64,000 bases of DNA from Aquibacillus saliphilus (GCF_020404745.1 NZ_JAIZAP010000007.1:124001-188000), one strand, 5' to 3'. Shown: positions 8,832-17,489, numbered from the stretch's first letter. A program made the numbers and translations. The notes: a model not told the origin generated them from the sequence alone.

Positions 8832-9476
8832 TTGCCTAATCAAAATCAAAATCAAAATCAGAATCAAATGCAAAGTGGTACGCAAATGCCACAAAATATG
8901 GCTAGCGGAGCAATTAATCATAATCATGGTGCTCACGAGATTCTTGACTCACATGAATTAATTGGTTGCTTAATCGGTGTGTTGGAGCACTATCAACTGT
9001 ACGATCAACAGATTCAGGATCAGGAATTAAAGGATATTCTACAACGCCAATCTTCATTTATGACGCAACTGTATAACACAGTCGTGGAAAGTTTCAGTAC
9101 TGGTCAAGATCCAACGGTGCCAACACAGCAATATAACATGCAGCAAAGCAACGAGGTTACTTATGGGGTGAAAGCTGGTCAGCCGAAAAAACCAAAACAG
9201 TCTGTCAGCGAGTTTACCGATGAATGTTATTCTTCATTCATGTTAGGTCAAACAAAAGCAGCCTGCTCTACTTTTACCATGGCGGCAGCTGAGATGAACA
9301 ATCCAGTCTTACGTCGTGTCCTTGGCGATAGTGTACCGAACCTAATTGAAATGAGCTATGAGCTATTCTTATATCAAAACAAAAAAGGGTATTATCAAGT
9401 TCCACAACTAAAAGAGCAAGATATGAACATTATGCTGCAGGCTTATACGAAATCCCCGCAACAAGGGATGCATTAA
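8832..9476 (+). CDS. CotF-like spore coat protein
   Basis: A 214-residue protein with a glutamine/asparagine-rich N terminus (PNQNQNQNQNQMQSG) and two helical segments with a ferritin-like pattern: HELIGCLIGVLEHYQLYDQQ near residues 40-60 and SEFTDECYSSFMLGQTKAACSTFTMAA near 130-155, ending with YELFLYQNKKGYYQVPQL. This matches the CotF/YhcQ family of spore coat proteins. The start is TTG 8832 behind TAGGAGGTC. It lies in a sporulation neighbourhood, which fits. A late mother-cell promoter is expected but I could not assign one with confidence. An intrinsic terminator follows the stop. Confidence 0.82.
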   Translation: MPNQNQNQNQNQMQSGTQMPQNMASGAINHNHGAHEILDSHELIGCLIGVLEHYQLYDQQIQDQELKDILQRQSSFMTQLYNTVVESFSTGQDPTVPTQQYNMQQSNEVTYGVKAGQPKKPKQSVSEFTDECYSSFMLGQTKAACSTFTMAAAEMNNPVLRRVLGDSVPNLIEMSYELFLYQNKKGYYQVPQLKEQDMNIMLQAYTKSPQQGMH

Positions 9477-9482
9477 GTAATG

Positions 9483-9527
9483 AATGTAGGTAGAAGGGAT
9501 TTTCCCTTATACCTACATTTTTTATAA
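9483..9527 (+). terminator. Intrinsic terminator after the CotF-like gene
   Basis: ATGTAGGTA followed by AGGG pairs with CCCT and TACCTACAT around an ATTTT loop (about 9484-9519), then a T run. Confidence 0.88.
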
Positions 9528-9903
9528 CCTACGTGTTAACTTCCACCCGAATCAATTCAGATCGTTGACGAGTCCAAGGAGGCATGTAACGGATAATGCA
9601 ATGATCGATATGATTTGAAAATAAGCAGCTCTATTTAACTATACAGTTATAACTATCATTTCAAGTTACTTCCAAATGTTAAATAAAAAAACTTTGTGAA
9701 TAGTAGATTATATCTATTGAATTAAAAAAATAGTGTGAAATAATGAATAAATAGTCTGAAAAGTAGTAGTTTTATGACAACCAATCAAATATCCACAATA
9801 GGTTAACAATTTTGCTATCTAAAGAGCGAGTTGCTAGATAAATCCATAGGTAGGTTTGAATAGCACTTACCATTTCTGAATAAATGATCATAGGAGTGAG
9901 CTC
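9528..9903. other. AT-rich intergenic region upstream of the AimR-like gene
   Basis: No gene is seen. A Shine-Dalgarno-like AAGGAGG at 9577-9583 is not followed by an open frame. Loosely repeated GTGAATAGTAG, TAGTGTGAAATA and TAGTCTGAAAAG motifs occur at about 9694-9765 and could be binding sites, but the similarity is weak. An in-frame stop at 9877 shows that the AimR-like frame does not continue into this region. Confidence 0.35.
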
Positions 9904-10926
9904 ATGAGTGGAAATACAGGTAATTCAAGTGCATTACAGAACCTATCAGATGATTACCGAGAGTATCTAAGCTTAAATCATTTTATTACCCTAAATAAGA
10001 CCTTGGATGAGAGAACAATGATAGAACAATGTCGGGTCTTTTGTTTGCAATCTGAAATAGAGTCTGTTCGCCGGACAGGGATGGAATTTCTCTATATGAA
10101 TGGTTTTTATGACGACCTAGAACAATTAATTTTAAAGAATAGTAAAAGTGTAAGTAAAGTTGACCGAGAATGGGCAGAAGTCTATCAGCTCATGCTAGCT
10201 TCGAAGGAGAGCATTCTTTCCTTACATCAATTAAAAGAACAATCATATAAAATAGATACAACTATACCAGAGCTTAAATGCCTATTGCATTTTATAAAAG
10301 TGAATATAGACTACATGGCATATCAGTATGACAGTCTTGGTTATTACCTTGATGAGATAAAAGAATTAATTTACGAAATAGAGTGCCCAGTACTATCCTC
10401 ACTCTATGAAACAAGACTAAACGCTGTCTTGTTTACTTATTTCTGGAAAAGGAATCAGTTAATTCTAGCAAGAAAGCATGCTTACAAGGCAATTAACAAT
10501 ACAATTAGTATTGAAAGAAAGGCAAAGGTACATATCAATCTTGGTCTAACATATATTTATGATGATTTTGCATCGTCTGCATACCATTTGAATGAAGCGC
10601 TGAAAATTACTGAAAAGTTTAATATGCCTCAGTTAACAACGAGTATTATTGAAAAAAATTACCCGTTTGTCTGTGCTCATTTTGGGAAAATTGGTAAATT
10701 ACAGACAAATGATCCCAGTGAGATGGCTCATATTGAAATTGCAAAAGGTAATTTAAAAGCAGCAACGGATATTTTAACAACGATACCAACAACACCGTTC
10801 AGAAAATATTACCTGGGCTTAGCTACGGGTAGTGAAAATCTATTGTTAGAGTCGTGCAATGAATTTATTGAACAAAGAAGCGATTTTTTCTTTGCTAAGT
10901 TACCGATTATTGCTATGGAAAAATAG
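9904..10926 (+). CDS. AimR-like peptide receptor lacking most of the N-terminal DNA-binding region (orphan)
   Basis: A 340-residue all-helical, TPR-type protein. The order of features resembles arbitrium receptors (AimR) of SPbeta-group phages and their chromosomal relatives: CRVFCLQSEIESVRRTGMEFLYMNGFYDDLEQLI near 43-77, a helix with EWAEVYQLM near 89-97, then tetratricopeptide helices such as ARKHAYKAINNTISIERKAKVHINLGLTYIYDD near 190-222 and SSAYHLNEALKIT near 224-236. In AimR about 95 residues precede the first conserved segment; here only about 45 do, so the helix-turn-helix is missing or much reduced. No phage genes and no AimP-like peptide gene follow; an intrinsic terminator comes 46 bases after the stop. 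AGGAGTGAG supports ATG 9904. It could be a domesticated regulator or a decaying relic; the family call is by pattern only. Confidence 0.65.
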   Translation: MSGNTGNSSALQNLSDDYREYLSLNHFITLNKTLDERTMIEQCRVFCLQSEIESVRRTGMEFLYMNGFYDDLEQLILKNSKSVSKVDREWAEVYQLMLASKESILSLHQLKEQSYKIDTTIPELKCLLHFIKVNIDYMAYQYDSLGYYLDEIKELIYEIECPVLSSLYETRLNAVLFTYFWKRNQLILARKHAYKAINNTISIERKAKVHINLGLTYIYDDFASSAYHLNEALKITEKFNMPQLTTSIIEKNYPFVCAHFGKIGKLQTNDPSEMAHIEIAKGNLKAATDILTTIPTTPFRKYYLGLATGSENLLLESCNEFIEQRSDFFFAKLPIIAMEK

Positions 10927-10972
10927 AACTTTGGTTTACATAAACTAAAAAAACGATATATATAATCCGTCT

Positions 10973-11008
10973 CAAGTCTCGCCAAATCACTGGTGGGGCT
11001 TTTTTTAT
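10973..11008 (+). terminator. Intrinsic terminator after the AimR-like gene
   Basis: AGTCTCGCC (10975-10983) pairs with GGTGGGGCT (10992-11000) using three or more G-T pairs, followed by seven T. The region from here to spoIIID (about 340 bp) holds no other gene that I can see. Confidence 0.8.
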
Positions 11009-11138
11009 TCGTATATCCTTTCAAGCCTGTTAGTCATAATCAAGGAAATTGTAGCATCGTTTACTCGTATATAGCTAAAAAGAGCTAGGTCATCAGGCTT
11101 GTCAATGTTACAAACTTGTCAGATTAAAATAATTTTAT

Positions 11139-11167
11139 TCATATTCATTCAGTTATGTTAATAAAAT
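11139..11167 (+). promoter_or_regulatory. Possible SigE promoter for spoIIID
   Basis: TCATATT (11139-11145), 14-bp spacer, AATAAAAT (11160-11167) approximates the SigE consensus (ATATT, 14 bp, CATACAAT). spoIIID is a SigE gene in B. subtilis. The -10 box matches at six of eight positions, and the site lies about 180 bp before the start codon, so this is tentative. Confidence 0.35.
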
Positions 11168-11349
11168 GTTACAAACCAAGCAATCAAGAAAGGTCTAAGG
11201 TGAGTGAGAGTGTAATTAATCATCGAATAGAACACAGCAGCGGTACCACACTTCATTAGTACATATACCATTAGCTAAAGCGCCCACAATCATAAAGTTT
11301 TTTTGTCTCATTTTACACCTTGGACATCCAACTCAGGGAGGCGAGTGGT

Positions 11350-11634
11350 GTGCATGACTACATCAAAGAGAGAACGATCAGGATCGGAAAGCATCTTGTG
11401 GAAACAAAGAAAACTGTCCGCGTTATTGCAAAGGAATTTGGCGTTTCCAAAAGCACGGTCCACAAGGATTTAACAGAAAGATTGCCAGAAATAAACCCCG
11501 AACTAGCTACTGAAGTAAAAAATATCCTCGATCATCATAAGGCAATCCGTCATTTGCGTGGTGGTGAAGCAACAAAAATGAAATACAAGCTCAGTACAGA
11601 ACTAGAACGACCTCCAAGCGAACCAGTAGGTTAA
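11350..11634 (+). CDS. spoIIID: Stage III sporulation transcriptional regulator SpoIIID
   Basis: SpoIIID is a small DNA-binding protein that activates and represses many mother-cell genes, including sigK. The 94-residue product reads HDYIKERTIRIGKHLVETK followed by the helix-turn-helix VIAKEFGVSKSTVHKDLTER near residues 25-44 and the C-terminal HHKAIRHLRGGEATKMKYK region, nearly identical to the family. I chose GTG 11350, preceded by GGGAGGCGAG, because family members start MHDYIKER; the frame remains open ten codons further upstream without a better start. It stands directly before mbl, as in B. subtilis. Confidence 0.97.
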   Translation: MHDYIKERTIRIGKHLVETKKTVRVIAKEFGVSKSTVHKDLTERLPEINPELATEVKNILDHHKAIRHLRGGEATKMKYKLSTELERPPSEPVG

Positions 11635-11866
11635 AGGGTAAGATCCTCCCTATTGATATATGCATTTATAGTAGCTAATGCAGACGATCTGGATATGCAG
11701 TTTGTCTGCATTAATCTATCCATCTTTTAGCTGTGAATTACAAATTGTACGTTTTTAATTTTAAACTACTAAAATTTACAATTTGTGATATTATATATAG
11801 TTAGAGGCATTGTGTCCTCTTGACGGATACATAGTAGCTAAATTAGGCAGGGAGGATTCAAAACTC

Positions 11867-12868
11867 ATGTTTGCTAGGGATATTGGGATAGATCTTGGAA
11901 CAGCTAATGTATTAATACACGTAAAAGGCAAAGGAATTGTACTAAATGAGCCCTCGGTTGTTGCCATGGATCGTATGACAGGCAAGGTACTTGAAGTTGG
12001 TGAAGATGCCAGACGAATGGTCGGACGAACACCAGGGAATATCGAAGCAATTCGCCCGTTAAAAGACGGAGTAATTGCTGATTTTGATGTGACTGAAGCA
12101 ATGTTACGCTACTTTATAAATAAAATTAATGTTCGAGGATTTCTTTCCAAGCCCCGCATGCTAATTTGTTGCCCGACAAATATTACAAAAGTGGAACAAA
12201 AAGCAATAAGAGAAGCGGCTGAGAAATCAGGCGGTAAAAGAATATACTTAGAAGAAGAACCAAAGGTAGCGGCGATTGGCGCAGGCATGGATATTTTCCA
12301 ACCTAGCGGCAATATGATTGTTGATATCGGTGGTGGAACTACTGACGTAGCAGTGCTCTCCATGGGAGATATTGTTACTGCCCAGTCCATAAAAATGGCT
12401 GGTGATAAATTTGATGCTGAAATACTTAATTATGTGAAAAGAAAATATAAACTTCTTATTGGTGAACGTACATCAGAAGATATTAAAATAAATATAGCAA
12501 CTGCTTTTAAAGGTTCTCGTAATGAAGAAATTGATATTCGCGGACGTGATATGGTTAGTGGATTACCACGCACAATCACACTTCATTCAGGCGAAATAGA
12601 AGAGGCGCTCAGGGAATCAGTAGCGCTAATTATCCAAGCAGCCAAAGTTGTGTTAGAACAAACGCCACCAGAATTATCTGCAGATATTATCGACCGTGGA
12701 GTGATTTTAACCGGTGGAGGGGCAATGTTACACGGATTAGACCAACTATTAGCAGATGAATTAAAAGTGCCTGTCTTTTTAGCGGAGGATCCGATGGACT
12801 GTGTTGCTAAGGGTACTGGCATTATGTTAGAGAACATTGATCGCATTGAAAAAAAGAAACTAAGTTAA
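11867..12868 (+). CDS. mbl: MreB-like actin homolog Mbl
   Basis: Bacterial actin that forms membrane-associated filaments guiding lateral wall synthesis. The 333-residue protein carries the actin/Hsp70 motifs: DIGIDLGTANVLIH (phosphate 1) near residue 6, KVAAIGAG near 140, DIGGGTTDVAVLSMGDIV (phosphate 2) near 155 and LTGGGAMLHGLDQLL (adenosine) near 283. Its location after spoIIID and before flhO identifies it as Mbl rather than MreB or MreBH. The frame extends upstream to 11810, but ATG 11867 follows the ribosome binding site GGGAGGATT and starts MFARDIGIDLG as in the family. Confidence 0.95.
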   Translation: MFARDIGIDLGTANVLIHVKGKGIVLNEPSVVAMDRMTGKVLEVGEDARRMVGRTPGNIEAIRPLKDGVIADFDVTEAMLRYFINKINVRGFLSKPRMLICCPTNITKVEQKAIREAAEKSGGKRIYLEEEPKVAAIGAGMDIFQPSGNMIVDIGGGTTDVAVLSMGDIVTAQSIKMAGDKFDAEILNYVKRKYKLLIGERTSEDIKINIATAFKGSRNEEIDIRGRDMVSGLPRTITLHSGEIEEALRESVALIIQAAKVVLEQTPPELSADIIDRGVILTGGGAMLHGLDQLLADELKVPVFLAEDPMDCVAKGTGIMLENIDRIEKKKLS

Positions 12869-12953
12869 CTAAAATTAGTGTTTAGCAGAAATTATTTGCA
12901 AAATTTGTAGGAATCAGTCATACACACTTAGAGCTTAGGAGAGGGGAGTATCT

Positions 12954-13778
12954 ATGTTAAGAGGTTATTATACTGCGGCAGCTGGAATGATTGCACAGCA
13001 ACGTCGTCAAGAAACGTTATCCAATAATATAACGAATGCGACGACCCCAGGTTATAAACAAGATCAAGCGTCATTGCGTGCATTTCCAGAGCTGTTAATC
13101 GAGCGAATGGAATCAAAGCGACTTCCAACGTCAACGAATCTAAACATTCCCATGCAGTCTCGGATTGGATCAATTAATTCTGGCGTATACGTAGAAGAAA
13201 TTACTCCTGATTTTGCTCAAGGTGGACTGAAAGAAACAGGGATTACCACCGACATGGCTCTTGTTAATGGTCAGATGCCTGATGAAAACGGAAATATATT
13301 CTTTACCGTCACAAATCAAGACGGTGAACAACGTTACACTAGGAATGGGAATTTTACTGTCGATGGACAGGGATTTTTGGTTTCTAACCATGGTCACTAC
13401 ATACTAGACCAAGCAGGAGATAGAATTGCAACAGATGGAATGCAGTTCAATGTAACAGCAGAGGGAACCATCCAACTAGATGGCGAAAATATACCACTTG
13501 CTGTCGCATATAGTTCAAATGCCAATGAGTTGGTGAAAGAAGGTCAGGATTTGTTTCGACTAGCAGAAGATGGACAAGAGTTAGTCGATGCGCGTCAGAA
13601 TCCAGCAACGACTTTTACTATCCAACAGAAATTTCTTGAAACCTCGAATGTCGATGCCAATCAAACGATGACAGATATGATGCAAGCATATCGTTCATTT
13701 GAGATGAATCAAAATGTCTTAAAGGCTTACGACCAAAGCATGGATAAGGCTGTTAATGAAATCGCACGACTACGGTAG
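12954..13778 (+). CDS. flhO: Flagellar hook-basal body (distal rod) protein FlhO
   Basis: A rod/hook family protein of 274 residues. The N-terminal flagellar-rod motif LRGYYTAAAGMIAQQRRQETLSNNI with NATTPGYK, and the C-terminal SNVDANQTMTDMMQAYRSFEMNQ followed by coiled-coil NVLKAYDQSMDKAVNEIARL, are the hallmarks that assemble into the axial rod; the middle has the beta-rich RYTRNGNFTVDGQGFL segment. It pairs with flhP 12 bp downstream, as in B. subtilis. Exported by the flagellar type III system, so no cleavable signal is expected. Ribosome binding site AGGAGAGGGGAG precedes ATG 12954. Confidence 0.95.
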   Translation: MLRGYYTAAAGMIAQQRRQETLSNNITNATTPGYKQDQASLRAFPELLIERMESKRLPTSTNLNIPMQSRIGSINSGVYVEEITPDFAQGGLKETGITTDMALVNGQMPDENGNIFFTVTNQDGEQRYTRNGNFTVDGQGFLVSNHGHYILDQAGDRIATDGMQFNVTAEGTIQLDGENIPLAVAYSSNANELVKEGQDLFRLAEDGQELVDARQNPATTFTIQQKFLETSNVDANQTMTDMMQAYRSFEMNQNVLKAYDQSMDKAVNEIARLR

Positions 13779-13790
13779 GGAGGGTTTGTT

Positions 13791-14618
13791 ATGAGTAGAA
13801 TGGCAATTCAGGCTGCGGTCACAATGGGGCAGCTGCAAAATAAATTAGATACGATTGGAAACAATATGGCGAATTCGAATACAACAGGGTATAAGAGTCG
13901 TCAAGCTGAATTCTCGTCACTATTATTTCAACAGCTAGATAACATATCACGCCCACCGGAGCAAAACGAGCGGTTAACACCAGACGGAATCAGGGTTGGT
14001 AATGGAGCGAAACTAGGACAAACTAATCTTAATTTTGCGCAAGGACAAATTACCGAAACAGGCCGAGAGCTTGACCTTGCTTTATTAAAAGATAATCACC
14101 TTTTTCAAGTAGATGTTACTGAAAATGGAAATACGGAAACACAATTAACTCGTTCCGGGACGTTTTATGTCAATCCTTTAAATGATGGAACAGTCATGCT
14201 TACCAACAAACAGGGGCACCCAGTTGTTGGAGACAACGGACCAATTATTTTTGCTGATGATTTTGAATCAATCCAAATATCAGGCAACGGAATAGTTCAA
14301 ACCACTAGAAATGGGGTAACCCAAGACGTGGGGCAATTAGCAATTGTTGAGGCAGTTCGCCCCCGTATGTTAGAAGCAGTTGGCAACAATAACTTCAGAC
14401 TTGCTAATACAGAGGGACAACAGTTTGATATTAACGAGATACTAACGCAAATTGCACAGAATGACGTTGAAGTGAAAAGCAAGTCATTAGAAGCATCAAA
14501 TGTCGATCTCGCTAAACAAATGTCCGAACTTACGCTGACACAACGTGCATATCAATTTAACGCTAGAACCATTTCTATGAATGATCAAATGATGGGATTA
14601 GTTAATCAATTACGGTAA
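13791..14618 (+). CDS. flhP: Flagellar hook-basal body (distal rod) protein FlhP
   Basis: A 275-residue paralog of the preceding gene product. Motifs are QAAVTMGQLQNKLDTIGNNMANSNTTGYK at the N terminus and EASNVDLAKQMSELTLTQRAYQFNARTISMNDQMMGLVNQL at the C terminus, which form the coiled core of rod subunits, with the LTRSGTFYVNP region between. Spacing (12 bp after flhO, AGGGAGGG upstream of ATG 13791) indicates co-transcription. These two genes sit apart from the main flagellar operon in Bacilli, next to mbl. Confidence 0.94.
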   Translation: MSRMAIQAAVTMGQLQNKLDTIGNNMANSNTTGYKSRQAEFSSLLFQQLDNISRPPEQNERLTPDGIRVGNGAKLGQTNLNFAQGQITETGRELDLALLKDNHLFQVDVTENGNTETQLTRSGTFYVNPLNDGTVMLTNKQGHPVVGDNGPIIFADDFESIQISGNGIVQTTRNGVTQDVGQLAIVEAVRPRMLEAVGNNNFRLANTEGQQFDINEILTQIAQNDVEVKSKSLEASNVDLAKQMSELTLTQRAYQFNARTISMNDQMMGLVNQLR

Positions 14619-14761
14619 CATCTTTAAATAGAGTTCAAAAGTTGACGAACAAGCACAATTTAATGTCTAAAGTATCTTATTGATACGTGAGGACCAAATA
14701 ACAATTATTTGGTCTGTTGAACATCACTTTAGGAATTATTAAGTAAGGAGTCAATCGAACC

Positions 14762-15118
14762 ATGCCAACCACCGAATCGAAAAAATCTGAAGCCAAGCAA
14801 GATTCCGTTAAACGTAAAGAGCAAAAGCAACTTCAGAAACAAGAAAAAAAATTAGGGAAACAACAAAACAAGCAGTCTAACAATGGAGATAAAGATCAAA
14901 GAAAAAAACGTCGTGAAGAGAAAAAAATGAACAAACGGCCTATCCGACGTATTTTACCAATCTGGTTAAAAGTGATTTTGGTTTTGGTCCTTTCATTTGT
15001 AGCGCTAATTATTGGTCTTGTGGTCGGTTATGGCATTTTAGGCGATGGCAATCCTACAGAGGTACTTAATTTTGATACTTGGCAGCATATATTGGATATT
15101 GTAATTGGTGAAGGATAA
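14762..15118 (+). CDS. EpuA-like small membrane protein (often annotated DNA-directed RNA polymerase subunit beta)
   Basis: A 118-residue protein. The first ~60 residues are very rich in Lys, Gln and Glu and probably disordered or coiled-coil (KEQKQLQKQEKKLGKQQNKQ); then comes KRPIRRILPIWLKVILVLVL, one membrane helix at about residues 69-91, and a short conserved tail ending FDTWQHILDIVIGEG. The helix plus tail matches the EpuA family (PF11772), which databases commonly mislabel as an RNA polymerase subunit. Its function is not known. AAGGAG upstream of ATG 14762 supports the start. It lies between the flagellar pair and fabZ and has its own downstream hairpin. Confidence 0.72.
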   Translation: MPTTESKKSEAKQDSVKRKEQKQLQKQEKKLGKQQNKQSNNGDKDQRKKRREEKKMNKRPIRRILPIWLKVILVLVLSFVALIIGLVVGYGILGDGNPTEVLNFDTWQHILDIVIGEG

Positions 15119-15131
15119 TCTAACAATCAAA

Positions 15132-15190
15132 AGAAGTTAATCGTACCCGGGTAATAAAGCATCCCTGTTTATAGACGATTAACTTTTTAC
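15132..15190 (+). terminator. Long-loop terminator after the EpuA-like gene
   Basis: AAGTTAATCGT (15133-15143) pairs with ACGATTAACTT (15174-15184), followed by TTTTAC. The loop is about 30 bases, which weakens the prediction. Confidence 0.6.
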
Positions 15191-15235
15191 TGTTTTCAAA
15201 CTAGATAAAACTTTATCAGAAAGGAGAGGTGTACA

Positions 15236-15658
15236 TTGTTTGATATTCAAAAAATCAAAGAAACAATTCCACATCGTTACCCTTTTTTACTCGTCGATGA
15301 AATTACAGAAATTGAGGATGATAAACGGGTGGTGGGTAAGAAAAACGTCACAATTAACGAACCATTTTTCCAAGGGCATTTTCCGGATTATCCAGTAATG
15401 CCTGGAGTTTTAATCGTAGAGGCGCTAGCACAGGTAGGTGCAGTTGCGATTTTAAACAAAGAAGAAAACAAAGGGAAAATTGGATTTCTTGCCGGCATCG
15501 ATAAGTGTCGTTTCAAGCGCCAAGTAAAACCAGGTGATCAATTAAAACTAGAAGTTGAAATCGTCCGTCTCAAAGGCCCAATCGGCAAAGGGAAAGCGAC
15601 AGCAACTGTTGACGGAGAATTAGCTTGTGAAGCAGAAATAATGTTTGCGATAAAATAA
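15236..15658 (+). CDS. fabZ: 3-hydroxyacyl-[acyl-carrier-protein] dehydratase FabZ
   Basis: Removes water from 3-hydroxyacyl-ACP in the fatty acid elongation cycle. The 140-residue hotdog-fold protein shows [13 protein letters not shown] at the N terminus, the active-site block [20 protein letters not shown] with catalytic His near residue 48 and Glu near 62, and [18 protein letters not shown] after it. Start is TTG 15236 with AAGGAGAGG upstream. Length and motifs are standard. A terminator follows immediately, so the gene is probably monocistronic. Confidence 0.97.
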   Translation: MFDIQKIKETIPHRYPFLLVDEITEIEDDKRVVGKKNVTINEPFFQGHFPDYPVMPGVLIVEALAQVGAVAILNKEENKGKIGFLAGIDKCRFKRQVKPGDQLKLEVEIVRLKGPIGKGKATATVDGELACEAEIMFAIK

Positions 15659-15659
15659 T

Positions 15660-15705
15660 AACCAAAGATAAAAACAATCCATATCAAGGATTGTTTTTTA
15701 TTTTT
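15660..15705 (+). terminator. Intrinsic terminator after fabZ
   Basis: AAAAACAATCC (15670-15680) pairs with GGATTGTTTTT (15688-15698) across a 7-base loop; T-rich on the + strand and symmetric enough to act in both directions. Confidence 0.88.
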
Positions 15706-15746
15706 GGTAAAGGCTAATTTCAAAAGTATTATGGCTTATAAGGATC

Positions 15747-16044
15747 CGCAGTTGATAGAAATTGCGACAAAATATAACGATTTCTACCACTTTGGGGAAA
15801 ATTACGCTTTTTGCTGGAGATCAGTGAGCCTCCTCTCGTTGATTCGCCTGAAAAATGTGTGAATTCAACCCTAATACTAAACTATTCGCCCCAAATACCC
15901 ATTTATTCGCCCCAAAAGAGCAAAGATTCGCCCCAAACATGCATTTATTCGCCTTTATAGCAGTCGCCTGGCTTCTGCTAGGAGATTGTTGCCAATAGCA
16001 CGCACCACTCTTCTCATCCGCCTTACAAAGTGGAATACTTGGCG
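15747..16044 (+). repeat. Dispersed intergenic element, copy B, with a 21-bp-phased ATTCGCC array
   Basis: Homologous to 1421-1676 over its whole length: CGCAGTTGAT at 15747, a GGGGAAAATTAC leader, an array with cores at 15842, 15863, 15884, 15905, 15926 and 15947 (all 21 bp apart), and GGAATACTTGGCG at the end. The second unit is degenerate in the same way as in copy A (ATTCAACCCTAA). Copy B carries about 40 extra bases between the array and the end. The minus strand is open across it and would read with a seven-residue FGAN period, but no start signal supports a protein. The 287 bp from 16045 to the next gene hold nothing I recognise. Confidence 0.85.
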
Positions 16045-16331
16045 AGGTTTGGTCGCAACTGTGGCGCATTCTATATCTTTATGTCAAAAATAAAAATCAT
16101 TAAAAAGTCTTGGTTAATCACAAGATATTCCTTACCCACATGTATATTTTTGTCCATTCTGAAGAAATCTAATCGCGACCGTTTTATATCTCAACTCGAT
16201 AAAACCGGTCAGTTTTAACGAGGTGAAACTGGATATCTTACCTTGGAAGAAATCATTAAGCAGGTATTCGGAAATTTTCTCGGGAATTGGGAAAGCTAAT
16301 ATAGACTAAAGTTACAAGGAGGAAAAACCCA

Positions 16332-16709
16332 ATGGATAAAAAATGGTTATTAAAGATTGGTACCCCATTGTTTGCACTTTCACTAGCAACAGCATGTGCT
16401 GGTAACGAAGAAGAAGAAACCCCACCAACAGATGAAGAGGCGCCAGCCGACGAAATTGAAGAAGAAATGGACGATGCGGTCGATCCTGAAAACGGTGGAG
16501 AAGATGGCGGGAATGGAGAAACAGATCAAAATTTAGAAGATGAAGGTACAAATGGAAATCAAGGTGAAGAAGGTACGAATGGTGGACAAGGCGAAGAGGG
16601 TACAAACGGAGGTCAAGGTGAAGACAATGGCCTGACAGATGAAAACATGGGTGATGATATTACCAACGAAGATACTATGGGTGACGAAGAAGGAAATGGA
16701 AACAATTAA
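16332..16709 (+). CDS. Small acidic lipoprotein with glycine/glutamate repeats
   Basis: A 125-residue protein with a lipoprotein signal (KKWLLKIGTPLFALSLATAC, lipobox LATA-C near residue 22), so it should be anchored on the outer face of the membrane. The mature part is almost entirely Glu, Asp, Gly, Asn and Thr and contains short tandem repeats of the type GEEGTNGGQ near residues 75-98. No catalytic domain is visible. Ribosome binding site AAGGAGGAAA precedes ATG 16332 and a terminator follows. I do not recognise the family; low-complexity lipoproteins of this sort are common in halotolerant Bacillaceae. Confidence 0.75.
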   Translation: MDKKWLLKIGTPLFALSLATACAGNEEEETPPTDEEAPADEIEEEMDDAVDPENGGEDGGNGETDQNLEDEGTNGNQGEEGTNGGQGEEGTNGGQGEDNGLTDENMGDDITNEDTMGDEEGNGNN

Positions 16710-16724
16710 TCTTCTTGACAGACT

Positions 16725-16758
16725 GAGGGATCCAGTTTTACTGGATCTCTCTTCTTTT
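16725..16758 (+). terminator. Intrinsic terminator after the acidic lipoprotein
   Basis: GGATCCAG (16728-16735) pairs with CTGGATC(T) (16741-16748) around a TTTTA loop, with the flanking GAG/CTC extending the stem, then CTTCTTTTTG. Confidence 0.85.
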
Positions 16759-16976
16759 TGATGTAAATGTAAAATTTTTCTAGTAACCAAAATTATATCA
16801 TAGCAAAACAGACGCACAGTTTGAATCTATTTTTAGTAACTTTTAAAAAATTGACATATTTATACAACAAAAACACCATTTAATTTACAAATTATAACCA
16901 ATTTCTTAGTTATATAGTATTATATTTCTTGTAACATAATATTTTAACACTAAAAAAGACACCAGGAGGAAAGAGA

Positions 16977-17444
16977 ATGGAACAAATATTTACAAAACAG
17001 TATCATATTTCGAACGATACAATGACAATTGAACCAAAGTCTGTTGAAAATTATCGAACACTAATTGTAGAACCGGGTAAACAAATTTACACAACGAGAA
17101 GCCTAAATCAAATTTTAAATGATAGCTGCATCAGATCTGGTGCATCTTTAGATGGGAGAAGAATGGCAGCAGGAAAAATACTAGAAACAAGCAAAAAGAT
17201 TCCAGTACCAGTAAGTCCAGAGCAAAATATCTATTTGATGCCAACTTGTGCAATAAAAGAAAAAGAATGTGCATATATTTCATTTATCCACATTAAACAC
17301 TATTCTGAACAAGACAAGAAAACGCTGGTTGTTTTTAACAATGGGTATAAGATAATCGTTGATACCTCAAGAAAATCGTTTAATCAATTATATAATCGCA
17401 CGTCAAACATAATGGTCTACTTTAATTATAAAAATCAATTTTAA
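16977..17444 (+). CDS. comK: Competence transcription factor ComK (short form)
   Basis: ComK is the master activator of DNA-uptake genes and of its own promoter in Bacillus. This 155-residue product keeps the conserved core: SLNQILNDSCIRSGASLDGRRMAAGKIL near 41-68, PVPVSPEQNIYLMPTCAIKEKECAYISFIHIK near 75-107 and the FNNGYKIIVDTSRKSFNQLYNRTSN segment near 120-145. It is about 35 residues shorter than the 192-residue B. subtilis protein, missing mainly the C-terminal tail. The strong ribosome binding site CCAGGAGGAAAG precedes ATG 16977. The AT-rich upstream region contains an AAAA-N5-TTTA box at 16870-16882, close to the ComK AT-box (AAAA-N5-TTTT), consistent with autoregulation but not decisive. 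A terminator follows. Confidence 0.85.
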   Translation: MEQIFTKQYHISNDTMTIEPKSVENYRTLIVEPGKQIYTTRSLNQILNDSCIRSGASLDGRRMAAGKILETSKKIPVPVSPEQNIYLMPTCAIKEKECAYISFIHIKHYSEQDKKTLVVFNNGYKIIVDTSRKSFNQLYNRTSNIMVYFNYKNQF

Positions 17445-17489
17445 GATACAAGTGTCCCTAAAACATACTTAGCATAAAGCTAGTCATAA

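Noticed and set aside
9577-9600. Possible small gene behind AAGGAGG upstream of the AimR-like gene
   Set aside because: The nearest ATG is followed by a stop after one codon.
10927-11349. AimP-like signalling peptide gene downstream of the AimR-like gene
   Set aside because: A terminator follows the gene at once and no short frame with an SD and a secretion signal was found before spoIIID.
15821-16069. Minus-strand 82-residue protein with FGAN heptads
   Set aside because: It is the translation of the 21-bp array inside the dispersed element and has no start signal.
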